Source of the DNA: an uncultured bacterium
Lineage (GTDB): Bacteria > Bacteroidota > Ignavibacteria > UBA10030 > BY39
Assembly: GCA_937967455.1 (NCBI GenBank)
Contig: CALCJK010000009.1
Location: 1-64,000, forward strand
Length of the DNA: 64,000 nt
Reading direction: 5' to 3'
Shown: one piece after another, positions 56,868 to 64,000 of the stretch
Layout: each line of letters opens with the position of its first letter
Numbering within the stretch: position 1 is the stretch's first letter
Program-made: the position numbers and the translations under genes
The notes under the pieces: model-generated
Seen by the model: only the letters and a program-made list of their open reading frames with translations
Database searches by the model: none
Told to the model about the DNA's origin: nothing

Positions 56868-57965
56868 ATGATTATAGAAAGAAATATTAATCACGAAACA
56901 TACAAAGTCGGAATTAGAAAGAAAACTCGACAGGTAAATGTTGGGGGGGTTAAGATTGGAGGCGATGCACCAATTTCAGTTCAGACTATGACAAAGACAA
57001 AAACCTCTGATGTTGAAGCTACAGTTAAACAGATTCTTGAAGCGGCTGAGGCTGGTTGTGATATTATTCGAGTTACCGTTAATGATAAGGAAGCCGCTAA
57101 GGCAATGCCGAAAATTGTAATGAAATCACCAATTCCTGTGGTAGCAGATATCCATTTTAATCATATATTCGCTTTGCATGCGATTGATGCAGGTGTGGCA
57201 AAAGTTAGAATTAATCCCGGTAACATTGGTTCAAAGGATAGAATTAAACAAGTGTTAGATGCTGCCAAATCTAGATGTATTCCAATCAGAATTGGTGTAA
57301 ATTCTGGCTCTCTTGAAGAAGATATTTTGAATAAATACGGTTATCCAACTGCTGAAGCTCTATACGAAAGTGCACTAAGACATATTCAAATATGTGAGGA
57401 ATTTGATTTTCAGGATATAGTTGTATCAGTAAAATCGACCGATGTAAAATTAATGATTGAAGCATACCGACTACTTGCTGAAAGAGTAGATCTACCTTTA
57501 CATCTTGGAGTGACTGAGGCTGGACCTACAAAATCTGGTACTATAAAATCTGCAATAGGTATTGGGACTTTACTTGCAGAGGGTATAGGTGATACGATTA
57601 GAGTTTCACTTACAGACGACCCGGTAAAAGAAGTTGAGGTGGGTAAAGAAATACTTCGTTCACTTAGTCTCGCTTCCAGAAATATTGAATTAATTGCATG
57701 TCCTACATGTGGGAGGCTTGAAGTAGATCTTTTTAAAATTGTTGGTGAGCTTGAAGAGAAACTGGCTCATGAAAAAAAACCTATTAAAATTGCAATATTA
57801 GGCTGTGTTGTTAACGGACCAGGAGAAGCAAGTGAAGCTGATATTGGAATAGCTGCAGGAAAAGGTGTAGCAATTCTCTATCGTAAAGGAGAGATGATAA
57901 AAAAAATTAAAGAAGAAGATATTGTAAGTACACTCCTCGAAGAAGTTCAAAATTTTAAAGTATAA
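56868..57965 (+). CDS. ispG: 4-hydroxy-3-methylbut-2-en-1-yl diphosphate synthase
   Basis: The 365-residue enzyme of the MEP isoprenoid pathway converts MEcPP to HMBPP using a [4Fe-4S] cluster. The N-terminal barrel has APISVQTMTKTKTSDVEAT (substrate loop) and VADIHFN. The C-terminal cluster domain has Cys in ACPTCGR and GCVVNGPGEASEADIG, giving the three ligands plus the conserved Glu. It is a direct (two-domain) type, without the extra domain found in many Bacteroidota and plants. It supplies undecaprenyl carriers among other isoprenoids. Confidence 0.96.
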   Translation: MIIERNINHETYKVGIRKKTRQVNVGGVKIGGDAPISVQTMTKTKTSDVEATVKQILEAAEAGCDIIRVTVNDKEAAKAMPKIVMKSPIPVVADIHFNHIFALHAIDAGVAKVRINPGNIGSKDRIKQVLDAAKSRCIPIRIGVNSGSLEEDILNKYGYPTAEALYESALRHIQICEEFDFQDIVVSVKSTDVKLMIEAYRLLAERVDLPLHLGVTEAGPTKSGTIKSAIGIGTLLAEGIGDTIRVSLTDDPVKEVEVGKEILRSLSLASRNIELIACPTCGRLEVDLFKIVGELEEKLAHEKKPIKIAILGCVVNGPGEASEADIGIAAGKGVAILYRKGEMIKKIKEEDIVSTLLEEVQNFKV

Positions 57966-58025
57966 CTAAATTTGTTTAAATAAAGATTCCATTTAAAAAT
58001 AAATTAATTTTAAAGGGGTTTTGTT

Positions 58026-59120
58026 ATGGGATTTAAATGTGGAATAGTAGGTTTGCCAAATGTCGGTAAATCAACAATATTTAATGCCATTACATCTGGG
58101 AATTCTCTTATTGGTAATTTTCCATTTACTACTAAAGAACCTCATTTGGGAGTAGTAAATGTTCCAGATGAGCGATTAAAGGAACTTGCAAGAATATTTA
58201 ATCCTCCCAAAGTAATACCTACTATCTTAGAATTCGTAGATATTGCAGGACTTGTGAAAGGGGCAAGTAAAGGGGAAGGTTTGGGGAATCAGTTTTTATC
58301 TCACATTCGTGATGTTGATGCCATTGCACATGTTGTTAGGTGCTTCGAAAATGATAATGTGGTTCACTCCTATGGTACAGTGGATCCAAAAAGAGATATC
58401 GAAATAGTAGAAACAGAATTAATTTTAAAAGACATTGAGACAATTGATAAAAATTTAAGTGAACTTGAAAGACAGGCAAAATCGGGAGACAAAAAAGTTA
58501 AACACAATATCGAGGTATGTAGAAAATTAAAAGAACATTTATCAACAGGAAAACTTGCAAGGATGTTGAATTTGGATGAAGAAGAAAAAGAGTTAGCATG
58601 TAATTTCAATCTTTTAACCTCTAAACCAGTAATGTTTGTGGCAAATGCGGATGAAGACGGTTTACTAAATGGAAATGATTATATAAAGATAGTTGAAGAA
58701 TTAGCAGTTTATAGAGGATCTACGGTTATTGTTGTTGATGGTGAGATGGAATCGGAAATTGCTGATTTGAATTATGAAGAGAGGGAGAAATTTTTAAAAG
58801 ATCTTGGCATACAAAAATCCAGTTTAGATAAAATTATAAAACAGGGATATTTTATATTGGATTTGGTAACTTTTTACACTCATAATGATAAGGAGTTGAG
58901 AGCATGGACAGTTAAGAAAGGGACGAAAGCTCCTCAGGCTGGTGGTAAAATACATTCAGATTTTGAGAGGGGATTTATAAAAGTTGAGGTTATTAAGTAC
59001 AAGGATTTAATCCAGGTAAAATCAGAAAATTTATTGAAAGAAATGGGACTATTGGAAGTTCATGGAAAGGATTATATTGTCCAAGATGGAGATATTTTAT
59101 ATTACAGGTTTAATGTTTAA
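58026..59120 (+). CDS. ychF: Redox-regulated ATPase YchF (Obg-like ATPase)
   Basis: The 364-residue protein has a P-loop domain with GLPNVGKST (G1), NFPFTTKEPHLGVV (switch), DIAGLVKGASKGEGLGN (G3) and a C-terminal TGS domain ending KDYIVQDGDILYYRF. The usual NKxD is replaced by ANADED, the YchF-type change favouring ATP over GTP. YchF binds ribosomes and influences oxidative-stress response and start-codon choice. A GGGG-containing site precedes the ATG. It is the last gene before a convergent pair with the structured element at 59124. Confidence 0.96.
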   Translation: MGFKCGIVGLPNVGKSTIFNAITSGNSLIGNFPFTTKEPHLGVVNVPDERLKELARIFNPPKVIPTILEFVDIAGLVKGASKGEGLGNQFLSHIRDVDAIAHVVRCFENDNVVHSYGTVDPKRDIEIVETELILKDIETIDKNLSELERQAKSGDKKVKHNIEVCRKLKEHLSTGKLARMLNLDEEEKELACNFNLLTSKPVMFVANADEDGLLNGNDYIKIVEELAVYRGSTVIVVDGEMESEIADLNYEEREKFLKDLGIQKSSLDKIIKQGYFILDLVTFYTHNDKELRAWTVKKGTKAPQAGGKIHSDFERGFIKVEVIKYKDLIQVKSENLLKEMGLLEVHGKDYIVQDGDILYYRFNV

Positions 59121-59123
59121 AAA

Positions 59124-59203
59124 GGGGAGCCCGATGAATTGTTAGAGGATAGGCGGGAGGCGAAACCGTATCCTCACCCAGAGTTGGGATTCACCGGGCT
59201 TGT
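59124..59203. ncRNA. GC-rich three-way-junction element, candidate structured RNA or bidirectional terminator
   Basis: 46 of the first 79 bases are G/C in a genome near 31%. P1 pairs 59128-59140 with 59188-59200 (13 positions, one A-C mismatch, one G-U). P2 pairs GAGGATA (59145-59151) with TATCCTC (59169-59175), extended inside by CGG/CCG around a purine-rich GAGGCGAAA loop. P3 is CCCA-GAGT-TGGG (59177-59188, sharing one base with P1). On the minus strand the element is followed by CCCCTTTTT, on the plus strand by no T-run. I compared it mentally with SRP RNA, tRNA, hammerhead and common riboswitches and found no match. Confidence 0.5.
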
Positions 59204-59223
59204 TAAATAAAATAAAACGCTTA

Positions 59224-59550
59224 TTAAGGAATTCCTAAAATCTTTTTTGCATCTTCGGACATCATATTTGGGTTCCACATTGGTTCCCAGACAATTCTAA
59301 CATCAGCGTCTTTGATTCCTGGTATCTGAAGTAATCTGTTTCTGACATTCTGTGAAATCCATGTATGAGCTGGACACCCAGGAGCTGTCAGTGTCATTTT
59401 AACTCCAACCCAATCATCTATTAACTTGACATCATATACTAAACCTAGATCTACTATATTAACTGGTATTTCAGGGTCATAACATTCCCTTAAAGCATTA
59501 TATACTTCTTCTTCTGTAACTTGTGCATTATTTTTGGATTCTTGCTCCAT
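59224..59550 (-). CDS. MIP18/SufT-type metal-sulfur cluster assembly factor
   Basis: The 108-residue protein is a DUF59 (FeS_assembly_P) domain with ALRECYDPEIPVNIVDLGLVYDV, LTAPGCPAH (with the reactive Cys) and VRIVWEPMWNPNMM. Such proteins help load Fe-S clusters onto targets, as SufT, or act like PaaD in ring hydroxylation. No phenylacetate genes are near, so the SufT-type role is preferred. It is leftward and convergent with ychF. The first ~12 residues are a disordered tail. Confidence 0.9.
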   Translation of the reverse strand: MEQESKNNAQVTEEEVYNALRECYDPEIPVNIVDLGLVYDVKLIDDWVGVKMTLTAPGCPAHTWISQNVRNRLLQIPGIKDADVRIVWEPMWNPNMMSEDAKKILGIP

Positions 59551-59696
59551 ATGTAGCCTTCATTTTTTATACTTTGCTAATTATAAAATATTTTTTCTTA
59601 ATTGTCAAGAGGTTTTAAAGTAGTTAATTATCAAAAAAAATTTTTGTTGAAAATTTTTATTTCAATCCGTAAATAATTTTATATTTTTAATTGGTA

Positions 59697-59879
59697 CTAT
59701 TGCTTAATTATCTTTTTTAAAGAACAATTGTTTTTATGATAGCATAAATTGCAATTAGTTTCAATTTTTTCTAATTGATTAAAACATCTTGGGCATTTTT
59801 CAACAAATGGATTTTCTATTTTCAATTTACATATCGAACAAACTCGAATTTCTGATTTTAATTTTTCTTCAAAGTTCAT
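59697..59879 (-). CDS. Cys-rich 60-aa protein at the end of the feo operon
   Basis: The 60-residue product has C14-x2-C17 and C29-x2-C32 (a zinc-ribbon-like pair of knuckles: VCSICK, KCPRCF), then C43-x2-C46-x5-C52. Seven cysteines in 60 residues argue for a metal- or cluster-binding protein. It starts 11 bases after feoB stops, so is presumably made with FeoB. By position it recalls FeoC, a small protein with a Cys-rich loop that modulates FeoB in enterobacteria, but the sequence is not a winged helix. A nucleotide- or metal-sensing role for FeoB is inference. Confidence 0.65.
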   Translation of the reverse strand: MNFEEKLKSEIRVCSICKLKIENPFVEKCPRCFNQLEKIETNCNLCYHKNNCSLKKIIKQ

Positions 59880-59890
59880 ATGCTGAGATT

Positions 59891-61762
59891 TTAAATAATA
59901 ATTTGCGCAACTATTCCACCTATTATAAAAGAGCTAATCCAGGTACCAATCCAGATTAATGAAGCTACTTTCCAACCTCTTTCTTTATACATTATTAAAA
60001 TTGAAGTTATACAGGGTACGAATAAGGTTATAGTAATTAATGCAACCACTGTTTGCATAGGATTCATAGATAATTCATATAAGCCGGCTGCACCGAAATC
60101 GCGCCTAACTAGACCCATTACAAAGGCAGTAGCTGCCTGTGTCGGAAGTTTTAGCCAATATTGAGTTAAAGGTGAAAGTAATTTTTGCCAGATATCTAAT
60201 AAACCTGTAACTTGCATAATTCCAATAATTGCGGCTCCAAAGAAAAACCAGGGGGTAGCTTCCTTCATAAATGCAAATGTTTTGATCATAGTTTTTTGTA
60301 AAACATTATTTAACTGTGGAAATCGAAGTGGTGGTAAATTAATCAATAATGGCTCAGAATCGCCTTTAAGGATTTTATTCAAAATTGTACCGATTGCAAT
60401 TAAGACAATTAGAATAACAAAAACATAAATTAAAAGTGCTTTAAAACCAGCTCCCATAAGTAAAGCCGCAATCACAGCAAGTTGGGCTGAGCAAGGAATT
60501 GCAAATTGTAATATTGCAGTTGCAATTGTTTTTTCCTTTTCATTTGATAAAAGTCGTGTAGTAATTGTTGCTGCTGAAACACAACCGAATCCTAGTATTA
60601 ATGGAATAATTGCTCTTCCATTCAAACCCAAGAAATTCATAATTCTATCTACAAGTGTTGCTAATCTTGGTAAATATCCAGTGTCCTCTAGAAATGAAAG
60701 AGTAATATAAAATGTAAATACCAATGGTAATAAAAGAAAGAACAAATAGGTAATAGTCATCGTTAAAATTCCAAATTCTCCAATTAAAATATGTCCGATA
60801 AAAGATTCCTCTGGAATTATTTGTGAAATTGTTGATCTAATCCAGGTTTCCCATAGCTGGTTTCCAAAATATGATTCTGTGAAGGAGACCAAATCCTGTG
60901 CGACTAATTTCCCAATAAATATATAAGCTAAGTATAAAATTATTATAAGTATTGGAATACCTGTAATTGGATTAATTGTCCACCTTCCAAGTAACGATGA
61001 GATTTGTTTACTTAGTAATGCTTCGTCAATTACTTGATTTAAGATTTTGTTTACACGATTTCTTCTTTCGATATAAATTGACTCACGTAAATTATTTATC
61101 TTTATACCATGCTTTTTGATAATGTATTCATCACCTTCAAGTGCCAGTAGAGCTTCAGCCTGTGATCCAACTAAATTTAACATATGATGTAGTTGTGCAT
61201 GTAGTTGTGGGTCCTGTTTGCCGCAAGTAGCTTTTGTTAAAGCATGTAAAAGTTCAGTTAGCCCTTCTTTCTTAATCGCAATAGCAGGAATAATAGGAAC
61301 ACCAAGTAATTCGGATAATTTATCAATATCTATTTTGATGTTATTTTTTTTTGCTTCATCCATGAAGTTCAAAACTACAATGAGTTTTTTGCCCATATCA
61401 ATGAGCTGTTGGGTTAAGAATAAATCTCTTTCAAGATGTACACTGTCAACTATGTTTATTATTATGTCTGCTTCTAAGATAATATCGCGAGCTACTTTTT
61501 CTTCATCATTGAATGATGAAACACCATAAATTCCAGGTGTATCGTAAACATCGTAATTTAAGTATCTACCCTTAGTAACTTCAATTGTTGTGCCTGGATA
61601 ATTTGAGACATCAACATAAATTCCACTCAGGAAATTAAAAATTACAGATTTCCCAACATTTGGATTTCCAACCAAAACAAGTTTTTGGTTTTTTGAGTCA
61701 GTTATTATTGAAGTTTTTTCTACATGTTTGTGATGCTCAAAATGATTTATGTTATTATTCAT
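59891..61762 (-). CDS. feoB: Ferrous iron transporter FeoB
   Basis: The 623-residue protein has an N-terminal G domain with GNPNVGKS (32-39), SNYPGTT and DTPG, then a helical GDI-like spacer. A membrane part of about 8 helices (about 270-623) contains the twin Gate regions (LGFGCVSAATITTRLL, PCSAQLA, and PCITSILIMYKERG). It imports Fe(II) across the inner membrane. The first 20 residues are His-rich (H7, H10, H11, H13), possibly metal-binding. It is somewhat shorter than E. coli FeoB. The stop of feoA directly abuts its start. Confidence 0.96.
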   Translation of the reverse strand: MNNNINHFEHHKHVEKTSIITDSKNQKLVLVGNPNVGKSVIFNFLSGIYVDVSNYPGTTIEVTKGRYLNYDVYDTPGIYGVSSFNDEEKVARDIILEADIIINIVDSVHLERDLFLTQQLIDMGKKLIVVLNFMDEAKKNNIKIDIDKLSELLGVPIIPAIAIKKEGLTELLHALTKATCGKQDPQLHAQLHHMLNLVGSQAEALLALEGDEYIIKKHGIKINNLRESIYIERRNRVNKILNQVIDEALLSKQISSLLGRWTINPITGIPILIIILYLAYIFIGKLVAQDLVSFTESYFGNQLWETWIRSTISQIIPEESFIGHILIGEFGILTMTITYLFFLLLPLVFTFYITLSFLEDTGYLPRLATLVDRIMNFLGLNGRAIIPLILGFGCVSAATITTRLLSNEKEKTIATAILQFAIPCSAQLAVIAALLMGAGFKALLIYVFVILIVLIAIGTILNKILKGDSEPLLINLPPLRFPQLNNVLQKTMIKTFAFMKEATPWFFFGAAIIGIMQVTGLLDIWQKLLSPLTQYWLKLPTQAATAFVMGLVRRDFGAAGLYELSMNPMQTVVALITITLFVPCITSILIMYKERGWKVASLIWIGTWISSFIIGGIVAQIII

Positions 61763-61999
61763 TTATACTTTCGTTACAATGATTTTATTAGCTAATTTAG
61801 AACCTATTGCAATCTCCTGTCTGCCTTTTTTAATCACAACTGTACCGCCTAACAGGTTTTCCATACACATTATGATGTCTCCTTCTATTATTCCAAAACG
61901 AATTAATTGGCTTCTGTGAACACCATCAGGAATGGATATAATCTGTAATCTATCATATTTTTTGCATTTTGTAAGTTGTATAGATTTTTTTATTGTCAT
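61763..61999 (-). CDS. feoA: FeoA-type SH3-like protein
   Basis: The 78-residue protein has the FeoA fold signature: an early basic strand, I-P-D-G-V-H-R-S-Q-L-I-R-F-G-I, G-D-I-I-M, and a final strand with V-V-I-K-K-G-R-Q-E-I-A-I-G. FeoA helps FeoB assemble or work. Its ATG overlaps the fur stop by 4 bases and its stop is followed at once by feoB, so the three are translationally coupled. Confidence 0.92.
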   Translation of the reverse strand: MTIKKSIQLTKCKKYDRLQIISIPDGVHRSQLIRFGIIEGDIIMCMENLLGGTVVIKKGRQEIAIGSKLANKIIVTKV

Positions 62000-62442
62000 T
62001 TAACGACACCTTTTTGGCATTCATTACAGATACCAAAGATCTGTAAACTAGAATTTTTAATCAAAAAATTTCTTGACCTACTTATTTTAACTTCTATTTG
62101 CGCTATATCATTTGAAGTGAATTCTGTTATCTTTCCACAATTTAAACAAATTAAGTGATAGTGGTTGGGTTTATTCAAAATTTTTTCATATCGATAATGG
62201 TCGGTTCCAAATCTATATCGGTTTAGTATTCCACAGGCTGTCAGTAAATCTAATGTATTATAAACTGTTGCCAGAACAACATTTTTGTATTGTTTTTTAA
62301 TGTTAAAATAGAGCTCTTCTGCATCAAAATGGCCTTTCATCTGAATAATTGATTTAAGAATCTTTTCCCTTTCGCGCGTGTAACGCAGTTTCTTTTCTTT
62401 TAGATGTTTCTTAAGTATTTCAAATTCGGGTGATGAATTCAT
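61996..62442 (-). CDS. fur: Fur-family metalloregulator
   Basis: The 148-residue protein has a winged-helix DNA-binding half (about 1-85; YTREREKIL, HFDAEELY, ATVYNTLDLL) and a C-terminal dimer half with structural Zn cysteines in CLNCG (99, 102) and CNECQ (139, 142). Histidines at 82, 94 and 96 fit the regulatory metal site. Being first in an operon with feoA and feoB, it is most likely Fe(II)-responsive Fur rather than Zur or PerR. An exact box lies 11 bases upstream of its ATG, implying autoregulation. Confidence 0.92.
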   Translation of the reverse strand: MNSSPEFEILKKHLKEKKLRYTREREKILKSIIQMKGHFDAEELYFNIKKQYKNVVLATVYNTLDLLTACGILNRYRFGTDHYRYEKILNKPNHYHLICLNCGKITEFTSNDIAQIEVKISRSRNFLIKNSSLQIFGICNECQKGVVK

Positions 62443-62453
62443 ATTTTAAATTG

Positions 62454-62470
62454 TTTAGAATCATTCTAAA
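62454..62470 (-). promoter_or_regulatory. Fur/Per-type operator of the fur-feoAB operon
   Basis: TTTAGAAT-C-ATTCTAAA is a perfect 8-1-8 palindrome, the geometry of Fur-family 7-1-7 boxes. It begins 3 bases after a plausible -10 box and covers the expected transcription start, a normal place for repression by the Fur encoded next to it. Confidence 0.75.
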
Positions 62471-62472
62471 TA

Positions 62473-62501
62473 AAGATAAGTAATTCTATGATATTTGGCA
62501 A
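62473..62501 (-). promoter_or_regulatory. Candidate sigma-70-type promoter of fur-feoAB
   Basis: On the minus strand TTGCCA (62501-62496) and TATCTT (62478-62473) are 17 bases apart. The predicted start near 62466 lies inside the Fur box, supporting both calls. Confidence 0.55.
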
Positions 62502-62580
62502 ATATTTAAATAGTTATTTTAAATTACCTAATGGATAGTTCAATTTTTAGCCTTCGATTAATAGAGTAATTACTTATCTT
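62473..62580. repeat. 13-bp inverted repeat flanking the fur/MFS spacer
   Basis: AAGATAAGTAATT (62473-62485) and AATTACTTATCTT (62568-62580) are perfect reverse complements 82 bases apart. One copy overlaps the -10 region of the fur promoter; the other lies in the otherwise featureless 3' region of the MFS gene. Confidence 0.4.
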
Positions 62581-62638
62581 CGGAGAGGCACTTTATTATA
62601 AAGTTGAAAAAGTATTCAAGAATTTCATTAATAAAACT

Positions 62639-63931
62639 TTAGTGGGTAAGTCCAAATTTTCTTGAAACATATTTGTTATACAATAATAAACCAATAATAG
62701 TCACAACGCCTATTAAACTAAAAAGCAACCATAAAGTTTGTGGATCTTTTAGATTATCTACAAAATGTACGTACATATTTGCACCTAATATTCCTCCAAT
62801 TGAAGATCCAATAACACCATATAAAAATGCATAACCAAGGTATGTTGCTTTTTTATCCTGAGGTGCAATCAAACCAACATAGCTTATGAATTTAGGATGT
62901 GCTGTCATTTCTCCTATTGAGAAAATCATAATTCCGATTATAAAAATCCATATATTGGTTGAAATTGCTAAGATTGCCATTCCAAGTGTTCCCATTGATA
63001 TTCCAGCAATCATTGTTGGTAAAGCTTTTGTGTTTTTAACTATATTTGATACAATCATCTGGAGGAAAATAATTGTTCCTGCATTTATTACTGTTACATG
63101 TTCAATATCGAACTGCCAGTTGATATTAATTCCCACTATAATCAGAACACTATTCACAAAATTGTTCAGTTCTGTTGCATTAACATAATCTTTTACATAC
63201 CATAGTACTGAATCAAACATCTGAAAATATAATATCCAGAATCCTGAATAAATCACAATTAAACCTATAAATTTAAAATCTGTTAAAACCATTATCATAT
63301 CTTTTAGTACTTGTAGGAAATTTTTAGTACTTGGTGGTTTAGGTGGTTCTTTATACCATATGATGGTTGGGATTAACATTGCGATAGTAAAAACAGCTGA
63401 TGCCAAAATTACATAATTCCAGCCAAAGTTATTTTTCAGGTAAGGTACCAGTATTAATGGGAAAAGGAAAGCACCTAAATTTATAGACCAATAATAAATT
63501 CCAAATCCCAGAGTACTGTTATGTTCAGTTGTAATTCTTGCTATTGTTCCTGAAATCATTGGTTTGAATGCCCCTGCACCAATTCCCATAATAACTAAAC
63601 TACCAAAAACCAAAGCATAGTCAGTTGCCTGACTGGTTAGAAAATATCCCAATCCTAAAAATGAAAATGCAAACATTAAGGTTTTTCTATATCCAAATCT
63701 ATCCCCAATTGCACCAGCCAGAATTGGTAAAATGTATAGTAATGGTTGAATAGTACTTTTTATTACTCCCACACTCTCCTTACTATAACCAAGTTGGTCT
63801 GTGAAGTAAACAGAAAGAATGCTCATCATTCCATAGTATGATCCTCTTTCAAAAAATTCAAAGATAATGACTAACCAATAAACTCCCGGGAAAGTTTTAA
63901 TTGTTTTGGTGAATGATTTTTTATTTTCCAT
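62639..63931 (-). CDS. POT/PTR-family MFS transporter (probable di/tripeptide:H+ symporter)
   Basis: The 430-residue protein has about 12 hydrophobic helices and begins with EFFERGSYYGM in helix 1, matching the POT-family ExxERFxYYG motif (Phe replaced by Gly-Ser). GAIGDRFGYRKTL is the MFS loop 2-3 motif and GAFKPMISGTI corresponds to the POT motif GxGGxKP region. POT proteins import di- and tripeptides with protons. It is shorter than typical bacterial POTs (about 480-510) and lacks the extra HA/HB helices, so it may be a distinct branch. No neighbour explains the substrate. Confidence 0.8.
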   Translation of the reverse strand: MENKKSFTKTIKTFPGVYWLVIIFEFFERGSYYGMMSILSVYFTDQLGYSKESVGVIKSTIQPLLYILPILAGAIGDRFGYRKTLMFAFSFLGLGYFLTSQATDYALVFGSLVIMGIGAGAFKPMISGTIARITTEHNSTLGFGIYYWSINLGAFLFPLILVPYLKNNFGWNYVILASAVFTIAMLIPTIIWYKEPPKPPSTKNFLQVLKDMIMVLTDFKFIGLIVIYSGFWILYFQMFDSVLWYVKDYVNATELNNFVNSVLIIVGININWQFDIEHVTVINAGTIIFLQMIVSNIVKNTKALPTMIAGISMGTLGMAILAISTNIWIFIIGIMIFSIGEMTAHPKFISYVGLIAPQDKKATYLGYAFLYGVIGSSIGGILGANMYVHFVDNLKDPQTLWLLFSLIGVVTIIGLLLYNKYVSRKFGLTH

Positions 63932-64000
63932 AATTTATTTTTAGGTTAAAGATAAAATATTTTTCAATGAATTTCAATCTTTGCATTTCAGAGCATCTTT
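63932..64000. other. Upstream region of the MFS gene at the window edge
   Basis: The last 69 bases are AT-rich leader of the leftward MFS gene. I see no coding or structured element in them. Confidence 0.4.

Noticed and set aside
59124..59203. tRNA, SRP RNA, hammerhead ribozyme or integron attC site
   Set aside because: No TpsiC-arm or anticodon-arm pattern, no GGAAGCAGCC-type SRP loop, no CTGATGA hammerhead core, and no paired RYYYAAC/GTTRRRY ends.

Overview
The window is about 31% G+C and densely packed, with many 4-base ATGA gene overlaps. It looks like chromosomal DNA of a Bacteroidota/Chlorobiota-group bacterium, most likely Ignavibacteria-like. The supporting signs are an LptE lipoprotein beside a sigma-54 activator, PorV-like outer-membrane barrels, a TonB receptor inside a TPP-riboswitch operon, several large TPR and SPOR periplasmic proteins, and weak use of Shine-Dalgarno sites. 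The taxonomic call is inference from gene content. No tRNA, rRNA, CRISPR array, transposase or phage gene was found.

Region 1 (1-25990) is a large exopolysaccharide/capsule locus transcribed in two directions from a 299-bp intergenic region (19685-19983). The leftward arm carries, in order, a Wzz-like chain-length protein, a BY-kinase-like ATPase, a 57-aa two-helix membrane protein that is easy to miss, an O-antigen ligase/polymerase, a WecG/TagA transferase, a flippase, a GT4, a hexapeptide acyltransferase, a polysaccharide deacetylase, and a translationally coupled block. That block holds four FemAB/GNAT-like transferases, a GT4, an adenylation-enzyme homologue with a ruined P-loop and an ATP-grasp ligase. 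A GT2, a single-domain response regulator and a secreted InlB-repeat protein follow. The rightward arm carries an OPX export lipoprotein, a PorV-like barrel, a degenerate sigma-54-type AAA protein, a WecA-like transferase fused to a Rossmann domain, and a GT39-like membrane enzyme. Together these would start, lengthen, modify, flip, polymerise and export a decorated polysaccharide. The gene set resembles exosortase-associated EPS clusters, but no exosortase is visible.

Region 2 (26044-32995) is a thiamin salvage operon. A TPP riboswitch with a terminator-like expression platform is followed by thiM, thiE, thiL, a TonB-dependent receptor, thiamin pyrophosphokinase and a sodium:solute symporter. 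Outer-membrane uptake, inner-membrane uptake and phosphorylation are thus under one TPP switch.

Region 3 (32982-43122) has a trypsin-like lipoprotein protease with a separate small lipoprotein resembling its N-terminal domain, a GroES-like protein without GroEL, and an aldo/keto reductase. A leftward unit follows: a small hypothetical, a 1199-aa TPR protein, a hypothetical, obgE and an orphan FecCD permease.

Region 4 (43123-59120) is rightward: miaB (preceded by a near-perfect palindrome), a SPOR protein, a sigma-54 activator, LptE, a processive-type GT2, a TPR protein, a hybrid histidine kinase, an SOS-associated peptidase, gap, pgk, rhomboid, ispG and ychF. Between convergent genes at 59124-59203 lies a GC-rich element that folds into a three-way junction and that I could not assign to a known RNA family.

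Region 5 (59224-63931) is leftward. It has a SufT/MIP18-type Fe-S assembly protein, a fur-feoA-feoB operon with a Fur box over the probable start site and a Cys-rich 60-aa protein at its end, and a POT-family transporter.
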